DNA of 64,000 nt, taken from Botrimarina colliarenosi. Lineage in GTDB: Bacteria; Planctomycetota; Planctomycetia; Pirellulales; Lacipirellulaceae. The translations under genes were made by a program, and so were the position numbers. Each line of letters begins with the position of its first letter. The first letter of the stretch is position 1. Location of the stretch: the NCBI RefSeq assembly GCF_007859955.1, contig NZ_SJPR01000005.1, positions 191,670-255,669 of the forward strand, in the 5' to 3' direction. The notes under the pieces are model-generated. The model made no database searches and was not told the DNA's origin. It saw only the letters and a list, made by a program, of their open reading frames with translations. Below are positions 45,109 to 51,840 of the stretch, in pieces.

Positions 45109-45156
45109 GGCCGCCCACGGCGAGTGGTTCACCCGCTCAATGACGTCACCCCTTCA

Positions 45157-45185
45157 AGCCCCGGCCAATCGGCCGGGGCTTTTTT
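45157..45185 (+). terminator. Rho-independent terminator after the activator gene
   Basis: AGCCCCGGCC (45157-45166) pairs perfectly with GGCCGGGGCT (45171-45180), a 4-base loop, followed by TTTTTT. It separates the activator transcript from the sigma-54 promoter downstream. Confidence 0.95.
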
Positions 45186-45241
45186 CATGCGCCATCGGCA
45201 ACGACGAAAGCCTGGCAAAGCGGCCTCACTAAGTTGGTTGG

Positions 45242-45272
45242 GTTTCACCATGGCGATGAATCGTGGTGAAAC
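45242..45272. promoter_or_regulatory. Inverted repeat, candidate upstream activating site
   Basis: GTTTCACCA (45242-45250) and TGGTGAAAC (45264-45272) are perfect reverse complements 13 bases apart; the centres of the two half-sites lie 22 bases, about two helical turns, apart. The repeat lies about 175 bases upstream of the -24/-12 promoter at 45431, a normal distance for enhancer-binding proteins. A similar GTTTCACC word occurs at 43594-43601, before the activator gene. Confidence 0.6.
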
Positions 45273-45430
45273 GCCTGCAAAAGAAGGCATTTGGTTGACC
45301 GTGATCTTCCGCCCTTCACCAAGACAGGGAGGCCCCGCTCGCGTTGCGGTTCGGTGGGGGCCCCGAGGCGAATCGATAACTCCTTGCAAACAAGCGACTT
45401 ACGGCAAGAGCGGTCGGCGCACATCTCGAT

Positions 45431-45446
45431 TGGCACGCGTCTCGCT
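45431..45446 (+). promoter_or_regulatory. Sigma-54 (-24/-12) promoter
   Basis: TGGCACG, four bases (CGTC), then TCGCT: one mismatch from the TGGCACG-N4-TTGC(A/T) consensus. The GG and GC elements have exact spacing. It lies between the sigma-54 activator's terminator and the 61-residue protein gene, reading towards the latter. Confidence 0.82.
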
Positions 45447-45484
45447 TTAAGGGAGGGCGTGGTGGTTCCACTAACCGCCGCCCG

Positions 45485-45505
45485 GACTCGCTGGTTAGGC
45501 GAGTC
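45485..45505 (+). promoter_or_regulatory. Leader hairpin in the sigma-54 transcript
   Basis: GACTCGC (45485-45491) pairs perfectly with GCGAGTC (45499-45505). A weaker GGTGGTT/AACCGCC stem lies just upstream near 45460-45480. Both would be in the roughly 95-base untranslated leader. Role unknown. Confidence 0.45.
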
Positions 45506-45549
45506 GGAAGAACGGAAACGCACGCCAAGTGCCAACCAGGAGAAGGTCA

Positions 45550-45735
45550 ATGAGCACCGACCATCGCTACGAGCACGACGATCAGGAGTACGGCCGCAAC
45601 TCGTTCAAGCACGAGCACCACACCGAAGGTGGCGCTACCGAGCGGACCCGTCCGACCCTTGGCCGCCGACGGGCAAAGAGCCCCCAGTCGGTCAACGGCA
45701 TTCACAAGCGGCGCCGTCGCAAGATGTCGTGGTGA
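45550..45735 (+). CDS. Small basic protein under sigma-54 control
   Basis: A 61-residue protein with AGGAG about 8 bases before ATG 45550. The N-terminal half is His/Asp/Glu-rich (MSTDHRYEHDDQEYGRNSFKHEHH). The C-terminal half is strongly basic (TLGRRRAKSPQSVNGIHKRRRRKMSW). No domain is recognised; nucleic-acid or acidic-partner binding is plausible. Its tail resembles that of the second small protein at 46674 (RRAxS...GxHxRR). It is the first gene after the sigma-54 promoter. Confidence 0.72.
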   Translation: MSTDHRYEHDDQEYGRNSFKHEHHTEGGATERTRPTLGRRRAKSPQSVNGIHKRRRRKMSW

Positions 45736-46065
45736 GTTTGAGCCGCCTCAGCCCGCAAGAGTTCGAGGCCAACTCACTCACTAAATCGTGCAAGAGCAGG
45801 GCTCCGCGATCGGACCGCAAGGGAGCGGTCCCAACGGGGCGCCAGCGTCGTGCCATCAAAACGATCCAGCCCGGGGCGGGCGGCGGGCGACCTCCAAGTC
45901 GCCGCCGCCCTCGCCCGTCGGGATGGCTCTAGCTTTCAAGACAGCTCAACTCGTTTCGCCTCCGCGGCGTTGAGACGGCGGTTGCCGTCGTCTCTTCCGC
46001 GTGGAGGCGCTTCCGCTTCCATCGGCGCAGGGGGGAAAGGCGCCGCCATGCAAGGACTTTATTGA
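45736..46065. other. Intergenic region between small basic gene and degenerate receiver gene
   Basis: About 330 bases with GC-rich stem-forming stretches (for example around 45885-45925). Short frames exist in several registers but none has a convincing start site. It could be a long internal untranslated region if the locus is one operon. Confidence 0.4.
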
Positions 46066-46677
46066 ATGGCGATCACGACCCCTTCGAGCGAGGCAAAGCC
46101 CGCTCGGCTGGGCCCCGGACGTGCGATTAGCGCTGCGGCGATCAGCACTGCCGGGACAACTCAGCAACGCGCTCCCCGACAGACCGTCGGAACATGGGCC
46201 TGTCTCGTTCTTTCGGATGACTCGCAACGTCGCCGCTTGCTTGAGCAAGCCGCTACCGCCGCCGGCTGGGACCCGGTCCCGTGCGCCTCGGTGGGCGAAG
46301 CGATGCAGTCCCACAAGCGCTGGCGGACCCAGTTAGCGGCGGTCGATCTCGGCGCAATGAACGCCGTCAGCAAGTCGGCTTATCTACAGTTCTCAACGCG
46401 TCTGACGAGCCGCGACCGATTGCTCTTGGTGTGTGACGAGCCTGCTGGCACAGACGGGGAGTTGTTGGCGCGCCAGGCCGGCGCTTGGATGTATCTGCCG
46501 ACCCCCGAGTTCGGAGCGCCGCTCATCTCGTTGTTTGTCGAGGCGAAGTTGGCGGCTGAGAAAGCCGCCGACGCCGCTTTTTTGAGCGATCGCGAACCGG
46601 CCGGGGCGGCGTCCCGATCCAGCCAGGGCTCTAGCGGCGCCAACCCCCCTTCTATGCAGGAAGGACGGCCGTTGTGA
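46066..46677 (+). CDS. Degenerate receiver-domain protein
   Basis: A 203-residue protein. Residues about 42-160 follow a receiver fold: WACLVLSDDSQRRRLLEQAATAAGWDPVPCASVGEAM, AAVDLGAMNAVS in the place of the phosphoacceptor strand, RLLLVCDEPAG and ARQAGAWMYLPTP. The conserved lysine of the K-P motif is missing (YLPTP), so normal phosphorylation switching is doubtful. Flanks are Ser/Ala/Pro-rich and probably disordered. The stop overlaps the GTG start of the next gene (GTGA), which implies coupled translation. Fold assignment is moderate. Confidence 0.68.
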   Translation: MAITTPSSEAKPARLGPGRAISAAAISTAGTTQQRAPRQTVGTWACLVLSDDSQRRRLLEQAATAAGWDPVPCASVGEAMQSHKRWRTQLAAVDLGAMNAVSKSAYLQFSTRLTSRDRLLLVCDEPAGTDGELLARQAGAWMYLPTPEFGAPLISLFVEAKLAAEKAADAAFLSDREPAGAASRSSQGSSGANPPSMQEGRPL

Positions 46678-46862
46678 ATGTAAACGAATCGGATCCCGTC
46701 GACGTCGCGGAAGAGACAACACGTCTCCGCCCGCCCCACCGCAAGTCGACCGGCCCTAGTCGCGATCGCAAGGTGAAGGCCCGTCGCGCGTCGGCCCGCA
46801 AGCAGGGGGGCGCAACGCCCAGCGGCATGCATCGTCGCGGATCGAAAGGCCGCGGCAAGTAA
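46674..46862 (+). CDS. Second small basic protein, coupled to the receiver-like gene
   Basis: A 62-residue protein beginning at a GTG that overlaps the previous stop codon by four bases. An acidic start (NVNESDPVDVAEE) is followed by a Lys/Arg-rich tail (RKVKARRASARKQGGATPSGMHRRGSKGRGK). The tail resembles that of the protein at 45550. No named domain. Coupling to the receiver-like protein suggests a functional pair; binding to nucleic acid is inference. Confidence 0.65.
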   Translation: MNVNESDPVDVAEETTRLRPPHRKSTGPSRDRKVKARRASARKQGGATPSGMHRRGSKGRGK

Positions 46863-46928
46863 TCGCATCCGGGCCGGAGTCGATCTCCGCTTGAACGCGA
46901 CCCAATCAAGAGCGGGGCGGCGTCGCGG

Positions 46929-48392
46929 CTAGCGCGACACCGATCGGTCGCGCGAGGCTTCAGCCACCCGCACGGCGGTACGGGTCAAGGTGGTCACCGC
47001 CACGGCAAGGCCCTCACGTCCGACAACGCCCGTGCGGACGGTCCGCTTGCCGTGGCGCCATGCGTCGCTCGGCGCCAGTTGGACCTCGAACCGTTCTCCC
47101 GCCGCGACGCTCTTCTCGGCGTGGATCACCGGTCGGTCATCGCGTTGCGGCGTGTAAGGCCTCCGGCTCTCGACCCGCAGGACGCCGGCGAACGGCGCGA
47201 CGCCGCGGAGGGCCACCGTCTCGTCGGCGGCGGCGCTATTAGGCGCGTCGCAAGTCATCGGCGTCGTCCGGTCGAGGGCTAACAACGGGTCGCCCAACAG
47301 CTGATAACCGTGCGTGTGGTCGCTGCGTTCGTCGGCCAGCGTCGCCGCCTCCGCGCCGAGTAGAGTCGCGACTCCGTCGAGGCCCTGCAGCGCCGCGGCG
47401 GTGGAGTCGCCATGGTTTTGCTCTCGGGCGGTCTGCATCAGCTCACCGAGCGATGCGGTTGGGCTTTCGCGCCAGGCTCGCAGCAGTTCGCCCCCGAAGC
47501 GGGCGTTCCCATAAGGCATCGTGACCCGTGTCGCGGCGACAACGGCCAGCGGACCGTTCGAATCGGCGAGCAACCGCTCGGCGACGCATCGGCCCGGCGC
47601 TTCGAAGTCGCCCGCGTAGCAGGCCAATAGCACCGCGATGTCGGCGCCGCCACAAGCGTCGGCCAGATGGTCGCCATCAATCCCCGGGAGCTGGTTGCGA
47701 TGGCCGTGCCCCATCCAGACCCACAGCCCACCACGCTGGACCATCGGCGCTAGGTCCTTCTTTGAGGCGGCGTCGTGCGACGCGTCTCGGTAAGGGTCGT
47801 AGCGTTGCAGTGATAGCGTCGCCGCAGCGGGGGCCAGACCCGTCACCAGATTGGTTGCCGCTCCTTCGATCGCGGCGTCGATGACCGGTGAGAAGCCACC
47901 GACCCCGGCCGCCACCTGCAAGCGGACGTCGCCCCAAGTTGGCGCCGTCCGTTCGCGTCGCACGACACGAGCGAGATAGTCGCGCAACTCGTTCGCGTCG
48001 TTCAGAGGAATCCGTCCTACGGCGTCGGCGCCAGCGACCGTCCCCCACGGCACGTCGTCGGCGATGTCAATCTCGGGGCCGTACCGACCGACGACAAGTG
48101 CCCGCGACTTCGCCGGCGTGACACCAGAAACCAAACCATCACCAACGAGAATGAGAACCAGTCGTTCGTCAGGCCGCTGTCGGTCGGGGAGGTCTTTGAG
48201 GAGGCGTATCGACTCGCTGACGGTCGCTCCCGGCGCCATCATCCGAACTCGCCATCCCTGCGATTCCCGCAGCGCGACCCAATCGCCAAACGCCGGCTGC
48301 AGCGAATCGGGAGCGACAACGACGACGAATTCGCCCGCCGCCGAAGCGGCGAGCAGACCAATGGCAATCAGGGCTCTTCCAAGGCATTTCAT
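46929..48392 (-). CDS. C25 (gingipain-like) cysteine peptidase domain protein
   Basis: A 487-residue secreted protein. ATG 48392 directly precedes a signal peptide (MKCLGRALIAIGLLAASAAG); a longer start at 48434 is less likely. The caspase-like clan CD dyad is visible: His in LWVWMGHGHRNQLPGI (about residues 229-231) and Cys258 in IAVLLACYAGDFEAPGRC. LVLILVGDG and VPWGTVAGADAVGRIPLNDANELRDYL match C25 propagation motifs. The C-terminal about 110 residues form a beta domain. It is convergent with the small-protein locus and divergent from the tRNA-Gly gene. Confidence 0.85.
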   Translation of the reverse strand: MKCLGRALIAIGLLAASAAGEFVVVVAPDSLQPAFGDWVALRESQGWRVRMMAPGATVSESIRLLKDLPDRQRPDERLVLILVGDGLVSGVTPAKSRALVVGRYGPEIDIADDVPWGTVAGADAVGRIPLNDANELRDYLARVVRRERTAPTWGDVRLQVAAGVGGFSPVIDAAIEGAATNLVTGLAPAAATLSLQRYDPYRDASHDAASKKDLAPMVQRGGLWVWMGHGHRNQLPGIDGDHLADACGGADIAVLLACYAGDFEAPGRCVAERLLADSNGPLAVVAATRVTMPYGNARFGGELLRAWRESPTASLGELMQTAREQNHGDSTAAALQGLDGVATLLGAEAATLADERSDHTHGYQLLGDPLLALDRTTPMTCDAPNSAAADETVALRGVAPFAGVLRVESRRPYTPQRDDRPVIHAEKSVAAGERFEVQLAPSDAWRHGKRTVRTGVVGREGLAVAVTTLTRTAVRVAEASRDRSVSR

Positions 48393-48512
48393 GCGTGAGA
48401 GACTAGGAATTCTCGCCGCCCGTGTCGGCGCCAATCTCGCCCCCGCCGCCCCGCCCCGGCGGCGGCAAGCCGCTTGCCAATAGCGCCCCCGGCGAGCTAC
48501 GCTAAGCGTCTC

Positions 48513-48584
48513 GCGGGCGTAGCTCAGTGGTAGAGCGCTAGCTTCCCAAGCTGGATGTCGTGAGTTCGATCCTCATCGCCCGCT
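48513..48584 (+). tRNA. tRNA-Gly (anticodon CCC)
   Basis: The acceptor stem GCGGGCG (48513-48519) pairs with CGCCCGC (48577-48583). The D-arm GCTCAGTGGTAGAGC, the anticodon loop TTCCCAA in the CTAGC/GCTGG stem, and the T-arm GTGAGTTCGATCCTCAT are all present. No CCA is encoded; a T-run follows. It is the probable integration site of the element downstream. Confidence 0.95.
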
Positions 48585-48695
48585 TTTGATGGAAATGGTT
48601 ACGGCGTCGGACCTTAGGCCGAACCCCGCGATGGTCGCGGGAGCTGCCAGCGGACCAAAACGGGAGTAGTCACTACTCCTGCAAGGTACCTCGGC

Positions 48696-49907
48696 ATGCC
48701 CAGACGGCCCTCCAAGGCGGCTCGCCCGCCCCGTGTCCCCTCCTACTGCCTCCACCGCGCCAGTGGGCAGGCCTACGTCAAAGTCCGAGGCAAGGTGACC
48801 TACCTCGGCGTCTACGGAAGCGATGCCAGCCGGACCGCCTACGCTGCGGCCGTGGCCGACGTTCTGGTCGGACGCAGCGTCTCGCCCCCCAAGCCCGCGG
48901 CCGACAACCGTCCTCACGTCGTCACCGTCCGCGAGGTCTGCGACCGGTTCGTCGCCTATGCCCGCGGCTACTACGTCAAGAATGACAAGGTGACCGCCGA
49001 AGCCGGCATGGTGGCGACCGCCTGCGGCCACGCCGCGGCGCTCTTCGGCGACCAGCCGGCCGAGAAGTTTGGCCCCCTCGCCCTGAAGTCGGTCCGCGAG
49101 CGGATGATCGCCAAGGGGCTGGCGCGGTCCACCGTTAACCAGTCGATCAACCGCTTGCGCCGCGCCTTCCGTTGGGCCGCCGGCGAGGAGTTGATCCCCG
49201 CTAGCATCCCGACGGCGTTGGCGACCGTGCCGGGACTCCGCGCCGGACGCACCACGGCCCGCGAGACGGCCCCGATCCTGCCCGTTGCCGACGGCGTGGT
49301 CGACGCGACCGTCGCGGCGCTCCCCGAGGTGGTCGGCGATATGGTCCGCCTCCAGCGGTTGACCGGCATGCGGCCCGGCGAGGTCTGCGACTTGCGGCCG
49401 TGCGACGTAGACCGTACCGGCGACGTCTGGACCTACCGCCCCGCGTCGCACAAGACACAGCACCACGGCCGCGAGCGGGTCGTCTTCCTCGGCCCCAAGT
49501 CGCAGGCGATCCTCCTGCGCTACCTCGCTCGGGGCGCGTCGTCTCTTTGCTTCCGCCCCTGCGACAGTGAAGCGAAGCGCCGCGCCGAGGTCCACGCCGC
49601 GCGGCTGACGCCGTTGTCGTGCGGCAACCGTCCCGGGACCAACGTCCGCCAGTCGCCGGCGTTCCAGCCCGGCGACCGCTACAGCGTTTGCAGCTACCGG
49701 CAGGCAATCACCCGCGCCTGCGAGAAAGCGGGCGTCGGTCACTGGCGGCCGAACCAGCTACGACACACGGCCGCGACCGAGGTCCGGGCGCGGTTCGGAT
49801 TGGAGGCGTCGCAGGTGGTCCTCGGCCACTCGACGGCGCGGACCAGCGAAATCTACGCGGAGAAGAATCTAGCCGCTGGCGCTGCTGTGGCTCTGGCGAT
49901 CGGTTGA
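48696..49907 (+). CDS. Tyrosine recombinase/integrase
   Basis: A 403-residue site-specific recombinase. The N-terminal arm-binding part is short and basic. The core-binding SAM-like helices (VREVCDRFVAYARGYYVKN, STVNQSINRLRRAFRWAAGEEL) precede the catalytic domain. Catalytic residues: Arg in LTGMRPGEVCDLRPCD, HxxR in LRHTAATEVR (about residue 356), His in VVLGHSTARTSEIY and Tyr near residue 387. Its start lies 112 bases from the tRNA-Gly end, typical of integrative elements. All key residues are intact. Confidence 0.93.
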   Translation: MPRRPSKAARPPRVPSYCLHRASGQAYVKVRGKVTYLGVYGSDASRTAYAAAVADVLVGRSVSPPKPAADNRPHVVTVREVCDRFVAYARGYYVKNDKVTAEAGMVATACGHAAALFGDQPAEKFGPLALKSVRERMIAKGLARSTVNQSINRLRRAFRWAAGEELIPASIPTALATVPGLRAGRTTARETAPILPVADGVVDATVAALPEVVGDMVRLQRLTGMRPGEVCDLRPCDVDRTGDVWTYRPASHKTQHHGRERVVFLGPKSQAILLRYLARGASSLCFRPCDSEAKRRAEVHAARLTPLSCGNRPGTNVRQSPAFQPGDRYSVCSYRQAITRACEKAGVGHWRPNQLRHTAATEVRARFGLEASQVVLGHSTARTSEIYAEKNLAAGAAVALAIG

Positions 49908-50045
49908 ACTAACTTAATAAGCAAAGCCGGCCAGCGGGAGTAGCTACCCGCGTCGCGCCGCCGCGTCTCGCCAACCCATCCGGCGGACGTGGCGGTGCGG
50001 GCTGGTTGCTACGGATGGGAGCTGAGCGTGAGCGTTGACCGCATA

Positions 50046-51350
50046 ATGTCCGACGTAGAGTTACTGAGGGCAGAGACAGAGCTGCATCACGCCAGCCGAT
50101 ATGGGTTCACAGAGAGGCTTCAATCGGACCAGCTCCATGACGTCGCACCGAAGTCAGGTGATCCACCCGCAAAGGAGTTGCCCGCAACTGATCCAAGACG
50201 GCTGCTAGATGCGGGCCAGAAAGTTGCGGAGTACTGCGCAGGGCGTGGTCTAGGTGAGGAGGCGGGCCGCATTTTAAGGCTGTCCCGCCACCTAGCGGCC
50301 GACTATAGCTTCACGAAAGCTCGAACCCTCGAAGACAATCGAAGCGAGTTTGAGGCTGCGCTCGCTCGTGCAGAGGCCGAACTGTTAGGTGAGGCCGCGA
50401 AGTCTGCGTCGTCTGAATCGTCACAAGCTGTTGCAAGCGGCCATCGCGCGGCTGGAAGTTTAGCCATCGACAATTGGTCCAAGCCAGATGAACTTGACAG
50501 AGCGCGAGACCTTGCTGAAAGAGGGCTAGAGCTTCTGTCTGAGGTTTCACGCTTCGCCGAGACTAAGATTGATCAACTTACATGCAATGGCTTCGGATCG
50601 TTCGACGACATAGTCGATTCCCCCGAGATTGATAGCTGGCTAGAGCGGGTAATCAATGCAATCAAATACGTGTCCGACGAAACGTCTCACCATGCATTCT
50701 CCGACGGGCAAATATCCTTCTGCCGATGCCTTCGAACAATTGAGCGCTCTTCGATCGTGCAACGTCTTCAGCCATTTAGAGACTGTGAAGCGGCTGAATA
50801 CCTATACCCGACTGCCCACGCCGCGGCGACTAGGTGGGCGAGCGCTTTTCAGTATTGGGTAACGAAGCGAGATGAAGATGGCTTCATGTTGTGCTACGAG
50901 GATGCGAGCACTGTTGCCGAAGCCACATCGCACTTTCGATTACGGCCCGGCGAACAGCACAGGATTGGCGTGCTGATCGTCGAAGAATGGCGAGCGGCAC
51001 ACGAGTTCATCGACCGACAACCGCTCTCAGAATTCGAAGCCGCCACAGCCGAGCCGGACGACTCGGCAGGTACGTGGGCAGAACGCCTATCTGTCTTGGC
51101 TGACAGAGCAGTCGTCATGTTCGACGGAACGCCTTACCCAGTATCTCCCGACTCGGCAACCATCTTCGCCGCTATGCTGGACGCCTATCCGGATTATATT
51201 GCGGCTAGCAAGCTCACAAGCAAGCCCGATCGTCTGGCGAAGGGGTGGCCTGATCCATTGAAAGCGATCGTTGATCGCTCTCAGAAGGGCTATCGCCTTA
51301 TCCATTTGTCCGAACGCCCCGACACTGTCGGTCCAGATGCTACGACCTAA
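50046..51350 (+). CDS. Unknown AT-richer protein with winged-helix-like C-terminus
   Basis: A 434-residue protein from ATG 50046; the start is uncertain because an in-frame start near 49989 is also possible. Visibly lower GC than its neighbours, a sign of separate ancestry. The N-terminal two-thirds is helical and Glu/Ala-rich (RSEFEAALARAEAELLGEAAK, RARDLAERGLELLSEVSRFAE). The last about 70 residues (PVSPDSATIFAAMLDAYPDYIAASKL, LKAIVDRSQKGYRLIHL) look like a winged-helix domain. No named family. It could be an element regulator or a defence/exclusion gene, given its position between integrase and DUF1580. Confidence 0.7.
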   Translation: MSDVELLRAETELHHASRYGFTERLQSDQLHDVAPKSGDPPAKELPATDPRRLLDAGQKVAEYCAGRGLGEEAGRILRLSRHLAADYSFTKARTLEDNRSEFEAALARAEAELLGEAAKSASSESSQAVASGHRAAGSLAIDNWSKPDELDRARDLAERGLELLSEVSRFAETKIDQLTCNGFGSFDDIVDSPEIDSWLERVINAIKYVSDETSHHAFSDGQISFCRCLRTIERSSIVQRLQPFRDCEAAEYLYPTAHAAATRWASAFQYWVTKRDEDGFMLCYEDASTVAEATSHFRLRPGEQHRIGVLIVEEWRAAHEFIDRQPLSEFEAATAEPDDSAGTWAERLSVLADRAVVMFDGTPYPVSPDSATIFAAMLDAYPDYIAASKLTSKPDRLAKGWPDPLKAIVDRSQKGYRLIHLSERPDTVGPDATT

Positions 51351-51431
51351 GTCGTCCGGCTGTCGGACACTACCGAACGCGAAACACTGCTGTTGTAGGA
51401 AGCACTTCCCAACAGCCCCCAAGGTTTCGCG

Positions 51432-51665
51432 ATGCTCACCGTATCTCCCGGCGACGTTCTGTTGCCCGTGCCGACCGCCGTCGAAAAGGCGATCGGCTAC
51501 CGCCCCCACCCGACGACTTGCACCCGCTGGACCCGTCACGGCGTCCGCGGCGTGAAGCTTGAGACCGTTGTCGTCGGCGGCCGCCCGCGCACTACCGAGG
51601 CGGCTGTAATTGCGTTCGTCGAGGCGCAAACGGCAAACGCCGACGCTCCGCAGTCGGACATCTAA
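51432..51665 (+). CDS. DUF1580 protein, excisionase-like
   Basis: A 77-residue protein: GYRPHPTTCTRWTRHGVRGVKLETVVVGGRPRTTEAAVIAFVEAQ. This HTH-like pattern with a basic wing (GVRGVxLETxxxGGRxxT) is DUF1580, common in planctomycete mobile elements and resembling MerR/Xis-type recombination directionality factors. ATG 51432 is used. Its place after an integrase and before the primase supports an excisionase or element-control role; that is inference. Confidence 0.8.
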   Translation: MLTVSPGDVLLPVPTAVEKAIGYRPHPTTCTRWTRHGVRGVKLETVVVGGRPRTTEAAVIAFVEAQTANADAPQSDI

Positions 51666-51840
51666 ATGTCCATGCCCTCTCACGCCCCCCCTTCCCCCTA
51701 GCCCTCAAAGGGCTGGGTGATTGGGCGGAGCGGGTTGAGCATCCCGCGCCGGGTACCAACCGACGCGGGCGCTCTGTCTTAATTTCACTCGCTCGGCGTC
51801 GGGAGGACAGCCCCGCCGAGCCCATAGCAGGACGCAATTA

